DNA from: Callaeas wilsoni
Lineage: Eukaryota; Chordata; Aves; Passeriformes; Callaeidae
Assembly (NCBI GenBank): GCA_013398955.1
Contig: VWPU01019364.1
Location: 1 to 64,000 of the forward strand
Reading direction: 5' to 3'
Length of the DNA stretch: 64,000 nt
Every line of letters begins with the position of its first letter. Within the stretch, counting starts at the first letter, position 1. A program made the position numbers and the translations under genes. The notes under the pieces were generated by a model. It saw only the letters and a list, made by a program, of their open reading frames with translations, had not been told where the DNA came from and ran no database searches. Shown piece after piece: positions 37,101 to 46,300 of this stretch.

Positions 37101-40100
37101 ATGCAGCAGGCAGACACATGATGCTCGCTTTTTTGGGAAGACAACTTCACTGCAGATTTCATATTTTAATTAAAGTCTTCATAAAACTGCATGTGGATAA
37201 AGGGGAGGAACCTTCTGCAGGAGCTGGAAATAGCCAAAAAAATGCAGACCTTCATCTTGACCAGGTGGCGTAATCTTTCTGAAAGCCCATGGCAATATCA
37301 GGGAATGTGGAAGAGCAAATCTAGGCATAAGATGATGGTGCAGAAATCATGGCTCAACCTAAGGTCTCATAGCCCTCTTTATCAGAAGAAGGGAAGAGAG
37401 AAACATCCCCCAGAGGCACAGAAGCGGTCCTCAGGGACAGGTTACTACACCCATCAGAGCCACCTGAGAACACAGCCTGACATAGAGTAGTCATGCTGGG
37501 AACCATGCTAGCAATTTAATGGTTGTAATGATTCAACTTGTCCTTGGCACCATTTAAAACTTCCTACTATGGATCTAGCCACTGTGGCTGCTTTTATTCA
37601 GCTTTTTAAATTAAGAATGTCCTGATCAAATATCACATTAGCTGTAAGTCCACAAAGAACGAAATGAAAATGCATTGAGAGAAGAAGCTGCAGATAGGAA
37701 GAGAAGCAGGTTTAGGCAGCAGCATTGACGCAGCCAAAGCCTGCAGGAACTCCTGCCCAGTTTTATGTGTGCAGTCTCTCTCTATCTCACAACAACAACA
37801 ACAAAACCTAAACAAACAAAACAAAAACACAGAAAAGAGGAAAAAAAAAGCAATGCTCTATTTTAACCAGATCCCTGACATGTAGCAGAAGCCAGACAGA
37901 TTATCAGTAGCCTTAGCCCAAGCCACTTGCTCCCTTCTGAAAATTACAAAGATATATTCATTCCATTTCTTCCTCACCACAGATCTACTATATGATAAAT
38001 GAACCCTCCAAGTAAAACAGAAAAATTAAAAATCATTCTTTTCTAAACTGCAAAGGATAAAGCTGATAAGAGCGAGCCTTTCCCGTTCACACGGGTCCAT
38101 GTGATTGAGTCCCTCCCATTGGCATCTGCCACTGAATGCTGAATGCTTACATTTGCAAATGGACTGTTCATAATTTATGGTTGTTTAACCAAGACTTAAA
38201 AAAAAAAAATTAAACAAAATAGCCATGAATTATGACTTCCCTGAAATACTGAGCATAGCTGCCACTTAGACCCTGAACCTCTCCCCACAGCTGTTCCATG
38301 TCCCAACAGCTCTTGGCAAAAGAGAGCTCCAGGCAAAGCTTTGACAGGAAGAAAAGTACCAAAGTTCTTACAATGCCAGCTTGTGTGGGCATTGCAAAAA
38401 TAATTATCCAAAGATGAGTTAAATGACACCTTTTGTATCCTATGACAATCCAAAAAAATGCTTTTGCCCAACATGGAGCCCTTACAGAGCTAAATTTTTG
38501 CCAAGTACACAAATTGTGTTATCCACTCCTAAATCCAACTAATCTAAAAATTTAAAAACCTGAGGAGAAGCAATAGCTCCTATGTGGTAAGAAGCAGGTT
38601 AATCAAGTATAAGCAAGAAGCAGTCTTTTTGGGCTAATGTACTATGAACCCTCAGCCAAACTAAACCCAGGTCTTCGCCTGTGCAGGACTTCTCTTCTAC
38701 AACTGAGTATTTAAGATTTACCTTCAGGCAGCCAGCTAGCTTGCTACCTGCATCTTTGATATCTGAACTAAGTGAACCCAGTGATCTAAAAGGAGCTTGC
38801 ATCTGACTGCAGCAATGGACTTCCTGCTATGCACCCTCTATCTCCAGCCTTTAACATCTCCGATTTCATCGCCTTTAGGGTACGCTACAGGACATCTTCT
38901 TTTCTTAGACTTCATCTAGAGCAGAATTTAGTGGGGTTATGAGATAAACATCAAGGTTGAGTTTGTTCTGAAGCTGGAGAAAGCTCTGTTTAGAAAGGTT
39001 TTCCTGTCCTGTTGAGTGCTCTTTAGTAATTTTAAAGTTTCTCAGGTGAGCATCTGAAGAAATTGCAAGAAGCAGAATGCACAGCTAAACGGAACAAAAC
39101 CACATCTGCTCGCACTACCCCTCCCAGGAACCACACTGAAGTAGCCCTCCCTGCCTCAATTCTCCCCTCTCCTATTGGCTTGTAAAGTAAAGCCAGCAAT
39201 GAACAACCAGCAGAGGTAATAAGAGAGGCTAGTTTTCAACTATGCTTGTGCAATTCCCATATCTAAATCCCCAGGCTACCACAAGCTCTGGAAAAATACA
39301 GGGAAGGAAGTTATATTACTAATTCCACCCAAAACTGAGTTAGCAGTTTAGACAGACGACACTCAGTTCATTTAAATGACCGCATGACTCTGACAGCAGA
39401 AACAGGCCAGTGACCCAGCCAGATATAAGGCCATACTGAAAACCAGAGACAAGATTATAAAGCCAAAAGCAGGTTTGGGGTTTTTTTAAGAGAGGAGAAT
39501 AAATGCTTTTCACATTAACAAAAAAGGAACAGTGTGTCATGGCACTTAGTCTTTTAAAAATACTCAGATACCTCATTTCTCATTAATAAATGCAGCTCTA
39601 ATATTAACCACCAGCTATAGAGAAGCTGCATGATTTTTACAATAGGAATCCTGCACTGAAGCTTCAGGACTCAAAGGATGTGGTTTAAATAATCAACACC
39701 TAAGTGAGAGTCTGCTCAGGTAGAAACAGACATATTTTCCCTGTAGTGTAAAAGAAACCAATTTAAATTACTTCCAAGCTTATTTCTGAATAACCAGCAT
39801 GCAGTAACACAATTTAGAAACCAATCTGTAAATAACAGTGAGCAGGTACATACTGCCCCTTCCAGTCATCTGCAGTGTGACCATTACTTCTACTCAGAAT
39901 TTTATCCTAGTACACTAGAGAAGTTGAAACTACTATAAAAGACCATAATTTTGGGAATTCTACATCACACATGCATTGATTCTACTGGCACAAATCAGCA
40001 AAACAGGAAAAACATTTTTGGAGGAGAATGTCTCTGCAATACTGCAGAGGTTATAACATTTCAACCAATTTCTGTTCCGCGCGTGTAAGTTACAGGAAGC

Positions 40101-40324
40101 AACAGGAAGCTTTTGAAACAGCACAAAGATCTGCTGCAACAATAATGACCTCAATGTTTCCTTTTTCTGTTTTACACCACATTTTTTCCTCATGTTTCAT
40201 AATACTCTTAGCACCAACTTGTACAAATATGGTTTCTTACACTGTCCCATACCTGCTGCTCATCCTCCATGACGTTGCTGGCAAATTCAAACACAAGCTC
40301 ATTCTGCTGTACGACTGCTGCCAT
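3575..40324 (-). CDS. ELF1: ELF1, ETS-domain transcription factor (8 coding exons, 625 aa)
   Basis: This gene encodes a nuclear ETS-family transcription factor that binds GGAA-core DNA; in mammals it acts mainly in haematopoietic and endothelial genes. The coding sequence joins, on the minus strand, 40324-40253, 31965-31791, 23552-23445, 22859-22695, 17806-17723, 14772-14580, 13552-13085 and 4187-3575. All seven introns are GT-AG and the reading frame is continuous over 1878 nt. Residues 1-118 form the acidic ELF N-terminal domain. Residues 170-176 are a lysine cluster, probably a nuclear-localisation or AT-hook-like segment. The ETS domain spans about 205-287, with the conserved tryptophans W208, W227 and W247 and the DNA-reading arginines R263 and R266. 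Residues 288-625 are a Ser/Thr/Val/Gln-rich C-terminal region. The protein matches recalled human ELF1 (619 aa) from end to end and clearly differs from ELF2 in the N- and C-terminal regions. No frameshift or internal stop is present. Intron sizes range from 585 to 8897 bp. Confidence 0.97.
4188..13084 (-). other. ELF1: ELF1 intron between coding exons 7 and 8 (8897 bp)
   Basis: The intron is bounded by donor GTAAGC at 13084-13079 and the TTAGCAG tandem acceptor ending at 4188. It is AT-rich and I recognise no transposon in it. An imperfect CA/TA-rich stretch lies at about 7030-7090. The scattered short open frames have no recognisable motif. Confidence 0.9.
13085..13552 (-). CDS. ELF1: ELF1 coding exon 7 (residues 266-421, end of ETS domain and C-terminal region)
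   Basis: The exon completes R266 and continues [20 protein letters not shown], the last ETS helix segment and beta-wing. It then runs into an acidic patch (I-D-D-E-D, about 294-298) and a low-complexity Ser/Thr/Gln/Pro region with Q-L-F-R-T-V-H-V. The acceptor is TTTAAACAG at 13553 and the donor is ATAAG|GTAAGC at 13085/13084. The exon is 468 nt. The long opposite-strand open frame across it is a shadow of the serine-rich coding bias. Confidence 0.96.
13553..14579 (-). other. ELF1: ELF1 intron between coding exons 6 and 7 (1027 bp)
   Basis: The donor is GTATGT at 14579 and the acceptor is AAACAG at 13553. The intron splits the codon of the DNA-reading arginine R266 (AG|A). No repeat or RNA gene was recognised. 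Confidence 0.93.
14580..14772 (-). CDS. ELF1: ELF1 coding exon 6 (residues 202-265, ETS domain first part)
   Basis: This exon encodes helices 1-3 of the winged helix-turn-helix ETS domain, starting [12 protein letters not shown]208, W227 and W247 are the conserved hydrophobic-core tryptophans. The recognition helix begins with N-Y-E-T-M-G-R-A-L at 257-265, where R263 contacts the GGAA core. The acceptor is TATTCTAG at 14773 and the donor is CTCAG|GTATGT at 14580/14579. The 193-nt exon ends two bases into the codon of R266, the second DNA-reading arginine. Confidence 0.97.
14773..17722 (-). other. ELF1: ELF1 intron between coding exons 5 and 6 (2950 bp)
   Basis: The donor is GTAAGT at 17722 and the acceptor is TTCTAG at 14773. 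The segment 16440-16740 is AT-rich and open on both strands over 60-90 codons. No protein family is recognisable there and there is no splice evidence, so it is treated as noncoding. An A12 run ends that segment at about 16729-16740. Confidence 0.9.
17723..17806 (-). CDS. ELF1: ELF1 coding exon 5 (residues 174-201, basic linker)
   Basis: This is a small 84-nt exon encoding the basic, proline-rich linker before the ETS domain. It contains K-K-P-K-P-S-R-S at 175-182 and [13 protein letters not shown] at 190-202, the latter directly abutting the ETS domain. The acceptor is TATTTCAG at 17807 and the donor is AAAGG|GTAAGT at 17723/17722. Frame with both neighbours is exact. Together with the lysines at the end of the preceding exon it probably supplies the nuclear-localisation signal. 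Confidence 0.94.
17807..22694 (-). other. ELF1: ELF1 intron between coding exons 4 and 5 (4888 bp)
   Basis: The donor is GTAAAA at 22694 and the acceptor is TTTCAG at 17807. It holds an interrupted A-run just upstream of the acceptor (about 17842-17869) and three CTATAAAA copies at 20921-20950. An A/C-rich stretch lies at about 21046-21090. No mobile element was recognised. Confidence 0.9.
22695..22859 (-). CDS. ELF1: ELF1 coding exon 4 (residues 119-173)
   Basis: This exon covers residues 119-173. It carries a run of four glutamates (E126-E129), the conserved segment [13 protein letters not shown], and a terminal lysine cluster (K170-K173). The acceptor is CCCTTAAG at 22860 and the donor is AAAG|GTAAAA at 22695/22694. 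The exon is 165 nt and keeps frame with both neighbours. The first seven or so residues differ from the recalled human protein (M-T-T-M-F-G-A against I-N-N-N-I-F-S), so this exon start looks fast-evolving. Confidence 0.94.
22860..23444 (-). other. ELF1: ELF1 intron between coding exons 3 and 4 (585 bp)
   Basis: This is the shortest ELF1 intron in the window, with donor GTAAGT at 23444 and acceptor CTTAAG at 22860. No repeat or RNA gene was recognised. The upstream exon frame stays open for about 55 codons into this intron. Confidence 0.93.
23445..23552 (-). CDS. ELF1: ELF1 coding exon 3 (residues 83-118)
   Basis: This exon encodes the most conserved part of the ELF N-terminal domain, including the [14 protein letters not shown] core at residues 96-109. 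That core is shared by ELF1 and ELF2. The acceptor is CTTTTAG at 23553 and the donor is AATGA|GTAAGT at 23445/23444. The exon is 108 nt, beginning with two bases of V83 and ending with one base of T119. If the following 585-bp intron were retained, the frame would run on about 55 codons before a stop. Confidence 0.94.
   Translation of the reverse strand: MKHLVIMEMKQWKQLRLLKHFLIWTPLILCWMKKE
24000..24089 (+). mobile_element. CR1 LINE 3'-terminal fragment
   Basis: The plus strand reads as a CR1 3' terminus in sense orientation: ACTTGATGATCTGAGAGGTC, TTTTCCAACCCTAACAATTC, then the terminal ATTCTGTGGTTCTATGA. It is heavily 5'-truncated and inserted in an ELF1 intron, antisense to the gene. It is the only CR1 copy in the window on the plus strand. 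Confidence 0.88.
26270..26940 (-). mobile_element. LTR-like element (probable solo LTR of an endogenous retrovirus)
   Basis: On the minus strand this segment has a promoter-like CTATAAAAG at 26511-26503. An AATAAA signal follows 64 bp downstream at 26439-26434, with more GC-rich sequence after it. That spacing resembles the U3-R-U5 layout of a retroviral LTR. It is more GC-rich than the surrounding intron and no internal retroviral coding sequence is adjacent, so a solo LTR is the simplest reading. I could not fix the ends: no unambiguous TG...CA termini or target-site duplication was found. It could also be unrelated GC-rich intronic sequence. Confidence 0.4.
27501..27638. repeat. Polypurine tract (A/G-rich, ~138 bp)
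   Basis: The plus strand is almost entirely purine, with only about nine pyrimidines in 138 bases. It is made of irregular AGGGAGA and GAAAAA units. In the ELF1 transcript it appears as a long C/U-rich stretch. It is a simple low-complexity repeat, potentially triplex-forming, and could also act as a binding platform for pyrimidine-tract-binding proteins. Confidence 0.9.
31791..31965 (-). CDS. ELF1: ELF1 coding exon 2 (residues 25-82)
   Basis: This exon encodes residues 25-82 of the acidic N-terminal domain, starting [13 protein letters not shown]. The acceptor follows a long C/T tract ending in CAG at 31966, and the donor is ACAG|GTTGGC at 31791/31790. It starts in phase 0 and ends after one base of the codon for V83. 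It includes L51-T52-C53-V54-D55, at the place of the retinoblastoma-binding LxCxE motif of human ELF1. The acidic run near its end (E-D-D-D, residues 75-78) is shorter than the aspartate run I recall for human ELF1. Confidence 0.95.
33023..33349 (-). mobile_element. CR1 LINE 3'-end fragment
   Basis: The plus strand carries the antisense of the avian CR1 3' end almost unbroken: AGAATCATAGAATGGCCTGG, GGTTGGAAGAAACC, CCTGCCATGGACAGAGACAC, ACTTCCAGGGATGGGGAATC, GGGCAACCTGTTCCAGTG and TATCTAATCTAAACCTACC. It is therefore a minus-strand insertion in the same sense as ELF1. It is 5'-truncated and moderately diverged. Confidence 0.95.
34636..34685. promoter_or_regulatory. Small intronic CpG cluster
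   Basis: About seven CpG dinucleotides fall within 50 bases, including CTGCGCAGCGAGGCGCGC at 34643-34660, in an otherwise CpG-poor intron. The CTGCGCAG core resembles an NRF1 half-site. It could be a small regulatory element or a remnant of a GC-rich repeat; there is no exon evidence. Confidence 0.25.
40253..40324 (-). CDS. ELF1: ELF1 coding exon 1 (residues 1-24, start codon)
   Basis: This exon encodes the start methionine and the first 24 residues, beginning [14 protein letters not shown] and ending at Q24. The ATG at 40324-40322 has A at -3 and G at +4, a strong initiation context. The donor is CAG|GTATGG at 40253/40252. The N-terminal residues match ELF1 rather than ELF2, which settles the identity of the gene and the choice of start. 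The 5' end of the exon is less certain. The first AG after a pyrimidine tract (about 40358-40370) would place the exon start at 40347, and a second AG would place it at 40342. The transcript upstream of this point is untranslated. Confidence 0.96.
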
Positions 40325-40334
40325 AATAACGCAT
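40299..40334 (-). CDS. Short upstream ORF overlapping the ELF1 start codon
   Basis: An ATG ten bases upstream of the ELF1 start opens an out-of-frame reading frame of 11 codons. It ends in TGA at 40301-40299, inside the ELF1 coding sequence. The context has G at -3. If the exon begins at 40347 or 40342, every mature transcript carries this uORF. It would be expected to lower initiation at the main start, or work by reinitiation or leaky scanning. It is unlikely to make a functional peptide. Confidence 0.4.
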   Translation of the reverse strand: MRYYGSSRTAE

Positions 40335-40347
40335 TCCCAGGTCTCAG

Positions 40348-43300
40348 CTCCACATAGAAAGAAAAATGTTCTTGAATGTGAAAGAACAGAGAGCTTCACT
40401 GAGGTCCAGCTGGACAGAAAGGCAGGATCACAAAATGAATCGAGTTATCAGTGTTCGTGTTTCTCAGATCATCTGTGTTCCTGGGTTCTTCTCTTCTCAC
40501 AGCAAACCAAACCAAGGCAGATTCCTTCCTAAGTTGTTCTTCTCACCTTGACAGCCTTTACCACTGCGGAGGGAAAAAATTAAAAATTATCATAAAAATA
40601 TTATTACTTTAGCAATGTGAAACAGTAGCAGTGGCAATAAAGCTTTCCACCTATAATAATTGCTCTATCTACCTCCAAGGAAGTCAGATACTTTTGTGTC
40701 TCCAAAGGTATTACTTTTACATATTAATGTATGTGAACTTTCATTCCCTGAAGCAGAACTGTTTCAGGAAATAAGACATTAGTTTCAAAGTGCTTCATAT
40801 TGAAAGCATGACACTAAGGAAAAGTTACAAAAGTTAACAAAAAGAAAATCCGTATTTTTATTTGATTCAGACATGTAGTTTTCACATTCGTTAGTACCTC
40901 TCACCTTCACAGTTTATTCAAAGTAAAAATACAAAACTCAGACTGACCTACTCAGTTGTAGGATATCCCAAGTATATCACATTTCTTCACACACAGTTCA
41001 AATTTAGCAGAGTTGTTGTTTTGCAAGTAAAATGCTCTGGATCTTGAATTTCCGTGTCAAAATGATGAAATCAATAAATAAATTCTTTGCACAATCCAGA
41101 GAGTCCCCACGTTCCTACATGAAGCAGATCTTCAGCTTCATGTTAAAAATGCAGTGTAAACGTACCCTTATCTCTACCAGAGGCTCGCAAGCAGCCGGAA
41201 GGAAACAGCACTGACCACGTCATGGCAAATTAGAACTGTCAAAAAAACTGCACAGTACAAAGAGAAGAAAAAAAATCCCCAACTACAGAATGTAAACAGC
41301 TTCAGTGAAGGGATGCGTGCCCACAGCTCCTATGCCTTACTTACTCATCGGTGCCAAAGGTAAACTCGGTTAGGGTGAGCTGACCAAGAGGTTGCTGCAC
41401 CACCTCTGGGGAAAGAGGCAAGCGCAAAAAGAACTCTTCGTATATAACTCATGTATAATGACCCATCCATTAATTAAAAAAATCTACCACTTCAAAAGAG
41501 TAACAGGAACAGGTGTCTAAAATTAGGTACCTAAGGAGTATGTTGGTGCCTAGGAATTTAAATCCATATATTTTAAAGAAAAATGTGTGGCTCCTAGCAT
41601 TTTGAGCGAAATTCTTTCAACTGCCTTTGATTAAGAGCTGCTGTGACAAAAGAAAAAGAGACAGAGGTCTAACACGTACCCATCCAGAGTGAGACCCTCA
41701 GGAAAACCAACTTCAGTGCCACCAGTGAGGATTAGCATCTGCCTTTGTACAGGAGGTTTAACTTTGCTTGTTTTTGCAGTAGGCTGAAACTCAAAAAAAT
41801 GTAGAGCATCTTCCTCTCCCCAGTGCCAAGCAATTTAATTAGGGAGGATCATGTCAGAGACTTGTACTCCTTCACTCTAGGAAATGTAACAGCTGTTTTT
41901 CCTATATAGACTGTGGTATTCCCAAATTCCTAAGTAGTGATGGCAGAGCATTTAGGCATTTAAGTCACTAGATTCTACCCTTCTAAGAAATCAGGAAACC
42001 CAAGATTATGCAAACAGGAGAACCTCCCCGACTTCCAAAGCATGCTCTAATTAGCTGTTAAAAGGTTTGCAAGAGTAGCCACAACCTTAACTACAGAATA
42101 TTTGCTTTAATGAGAGTTGCATGCATGAACAGAGAAGGAAGTGCTGTAGGAACCATGACTATTCAACCTCAGCACTTGCCATTTTTCTGGTTGACTTGAA
42201 TAGTTAACAAGGCTTTCTCCATCCTTCAGCAGGGTTATGGCACTGAAAGCATTACATGCAACCATATAATCCTGGGTGACTTCCTTAAATGTAATTATTT
42301 GGCCTTGCCTTTCAGAAGATGTGGATGCCATTAGGAAGTAGACACATATTGCCAGTGTAATGGGACTAAGCCAAACTTGGCCCATCCCAGGTAGGTGACT
42401 CCTACCACCCTGGATACTAGCCTGAAAATAAAGTACCTAACTATATAATATATAGTTTAATATTTCCTACAGACAGCGATTCAAGTGGGTCAACCTATGC
42501 CAACAGAGATATACCAACTTTTTCAGAAGAGAAGACAGGTATGGAAATTTATTGAAGTACAACTTCTATTTTGGTTCCTGCTTAGGAATAAATTGTAATT
42601 GTCCAACAAGATTAAATAATATTTTAAATCACACCCTCTAATCAGTGGAGAGCAACTTCACTTTAAAGGATCACAAGGCAAACAGGGAAATACAAGAACC
42701 TCCTCAGTTGTCCAAATGGAGACTTCTGTTTAAATGGGGGTTAAGCTAATTGTCCAGAGCAAGAATACAGCAAGGGCTCATAATCATGGCCATTACACTG
42801 ACTGAAACCACATGTTTGAACAAAGACTACAAGTTTTTAAGACCCAGTAACTTTCTAAGGTCAATAACAATTAACAGAGTCAATGTAAAATAGGGATAAA
42901 GGATGTGTTGGAGACCCAGGCTACTCGGTAAGCTCTTAAATATAAGGAAAACTGGAGGTGAAGCAACCCTTAAACTTTTAAAAGTCCCCCATGTACACTG
43001 GGAACTGACATTTTCTTCCATTAGTGCCAGCATATTCATTATTCTGTAAAATATTAATATTTTACAGTAGATAATACAATACCAAAATGTACACTAAATG
43101 CATAAGATCCAAAAACTGTGGCAGTAAACTTACTAAAAGCCATAAAGAAATATTCCCTTACTTTTTATTTTTAAAAAGAAGCAACAAGACTGTCAATGCA
43201 AAACTAATTATCATGATTTAAAACCATTTAAGAGACTGCAGCAGTATAATGCATTTGATCTGCACAAACTCTTACTTAAACCAGTCACACTTTATGCTAA

Positions 43301-46300
43301 CATGAAACTCTTAATCATCTGCTAGCACTGTAGGAATGGTCAGTCAAAAGGTGTTTTATGAATTCTGCACTGCGGTGATGCAGTGATGTGAGACTGCTCC
43401 TTCTCCCCTACACTCCATCCCCAAAAGCACAGAGGGCTCTATAGATAAAGTCAAATGATACATTCTTCTTACAAAAGAAACATCTAACCACAAGGTTAGT
43501 ACCAAAGCCAAAGACAAGTGAGTAAACAGGCTTTAGTGAGCTTTTGTATCTAACCTTATAAAGAGTAGGGACTCAGACTGTTATTGCTTGCAGGGTATTT
43601 TTCATTAGTTCTGTAGCAGTATATAGTGATAGCAAATGATCTACTGGGCAACAACAGCACAGCAAAATAATTCAAAAGTGCTTTCTTTTAATCCTTATTA
43701 CTTTTTCTGCCATATAGAAAACAAGAGCAGCTTTTCACAGAAGCCAGCAGAATTCTAAACCAGCTATATTTTCCTCCACATCTATTTTTATAAACTACGC
43801 TTTCATTATTCCAACTACCACAGGGTCCTATAGGCTGTCTATAGGCTAAAACAAACATGACTATTGTTTTTGCTATATAATGCCATTTATCCCCTGTCTG
43901 ATTTTACATATATCTGCAAGTAGAAAGTAAGTTATTTGCAAACAGCATAAAATGTCTAAATTCTATTCACATGCACAGTAAGCTTGACTAGATACAAGTA
44001 GTCCTAGGAGAAAGGGAACCCAACATATATTACCATAAAATTTACATCAAATTTTCAGAGCTACAGAGGAAGTAAGGTTTTGCTTTCATTTTTACTAATT
44101 GTTGTACAAATATATTATAAAAAGCAGCATTGAGGCACAGCAATATAAACAAACATCTTAATTTTGCTTATTCCTTGAAACTGAACTCAAAAATAAATTA
44201 TTTCAATCCCCCTGGAAACTCCCCTCGTCCACTGATTTCAACATCTAGAAACAAGCTCCTCAATCAGTTGTCAAAAAGCACATTCAGTCAATTTAAGCCT
44301 TAGTACGTGCTACTCTGGTATTTCAGAAGATGCACTGCAAGATTCTGTCCTAGACATCAGCTAAATATCGTAACTTTTTCCCCATCACTCTTCCCCATTT
44401 ATACCCTCCAGTTAGTCCTAGACCAGCCGAGCCAGTTCAACAAAGCTTCTAAGAAATACCTCCAGAACCAATGTTTTTGGTCCCAACAGAGAAGCTGCAA
44501 TTCTGCAACTAGGCTCCATGTTGGAATCCACAAATTCTCCTTCAAATCCCGATCATATGAGCCAGTACAGGCCATACTGCCTCAGCATTCAAGCACTGTA
44601 ATGCAGAACACCAAAATAAGACAGTGGCACCACACTGGAGCAGATGTAGCAGGCATCAAAGTACCAGGCAGAAACCAAAAATTTGCTGAAGGTCAGCTAT
44701 GAGCTTGGAAGTCTTGGTACTGAGAGCATCCCAGATGAGCTGAAAGATGCCTCCAGCAAGCTACTGGATCCAGTCCCATTTAAGGTTACTAAAGATGACT
44801 GTAATCATCCTGCACTGCCTTTCTCATGAAATTAACAAGATCATTCATATATTTAAAATAAGAACTAGCTTAGCTGCTTTAAGATTCAAGTGCAAATCTG
44901 AATTCTGAGTTACTGATGAAACACTTCTACTCATTCGACATGAGGACAAATCACTTGAGATTGTAATTTCCCATTGATTTCCTAAGACAGTTTGCAGCAC
45001 CAACGTTAGCCTAGCAACGTCAAAGTTGTGACTTAAAAGAAATGCAAAGCTGAACACTCCCTTCTCTATACCATCTTGAATACAGGGAAAAGAGGGGACT
45101 GAATGAGAGGAAAGGGAAGATTAAAGACATCACCTGGAAATCTGAACAGAAGGACTTAAAACCATCTCAGGTGAAATCAAACACATGGAATGGTAACCAC
45201 ATCATTTCACTCAAATTTCTAACTCAATTCTACCAGTGCAGGTTAAGGATAGTTCAACCTAGAGTCAGTTCACCTTCTGAAGAGTTACATCTCTTTAAGA
45301 TAATGCACAAGTATCACTGTAGAGTCAGGTTTTCTTTAAAAGGAGGGCAAAGCTGAATGATATTGCAGTTCTCTTAATGCAGAAATCCCAGACCAACAAT
45401 GATCTTTCTACATAGTCCACACTAAGCATAAATGTTAACAGTTTAGTATTCTGTGTCATTCTTCATGGATCAATTTTTACTATTCAGTAATATTACAAAT
45501 TTACACAGGACAAGGGCTTTGAAACATGTCCTTAGACCCAGGGCATCTACAGTTGATGAAATGACAAGAAGAACAAATTAATATATATCACTTGGCACAA
45601 AAAGTTTCTGAAGGCTAAGTACTTCAACTGCTCACACAGATTAAAGGAGATAGAAAAACAACATGGTAAGACGGTAGCACTGAGGAAGGAAAGAAACAAC
45701 ATAAGGAACAGACTCAAGTCTTCTGAGAGCATCCATGCTGCCTAGGGCAAACTTTGCAAAGGGCAGCTGACATAATAAAAGCCAACCGAGTGACCTTTGC
45801 TGAGTTTTCATTAAGGACAAAGAAATCATCAGTATCAATAAATCTCTGTTTTGCAGCCTGCCTGGAAACCACCCTGTGTCACCACAGGCTCTCAGTACAT
45901 ATACAGCAAGGAGGACAGAGAGTAAGGGTTCATCTGTTAAATATAAACAAGCACAAAACCCCAAAACTGACAGTCCATATCAAAGAAGTGAAATGAACCC
46001 AATCGACCTAAAAACAGATGTTTACTCCAATGAGAGCAAAAAACACAAATGCAAGGAACAAGCTCTTTGCCATCACAAAACAAAAAAAAAAAAAAAAACA
46101 AAAACCACATTTTCATCTTTTTTCTTGTAACTATCTCTTTTAGCCTGAATATTTAATTTGAGGCAAGATTCCTTTCCAGACTACTAACAGTAATGGCTCC
46201 AGCACTGTTCACAGACTCCCCTAACCCTGAAATCCCTTTTCTTCCAATCTCCCACGTTCCCTCATATTTTTTTAAATCCCTTTTATTCAGCACATTTATG

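Larger units (their letters stand above)
31966..40252 (-). other. ELF1: ELF1 intron between coding exons 1 and 2 (8287 bp)
   Basis: The donor is GTATGG at 40252 and the acceptor is a C-rich tract ending CAG at 31966. It contains a CR1 copy (33023-33349), a small CpG cluster (34636-34685), an A16 run near 33751-33766 and A/C-rich simple stretches at about 36890-36950 and 37785-37850. No other gene was recognised. Confidence 0.9.

Noticed and set aside
3575..40324. Assignment of the gene to ELF2 or ELF4 instead of ELF1
   Set aside because: The start [14 protein letters not shown], the T-Q-V-P-V-V-V segment and the E-P-N-L-Y end match ELF1. ELF2 shares the ETS domain and the E-A-A-E-A-L-L core but differs in these regions.
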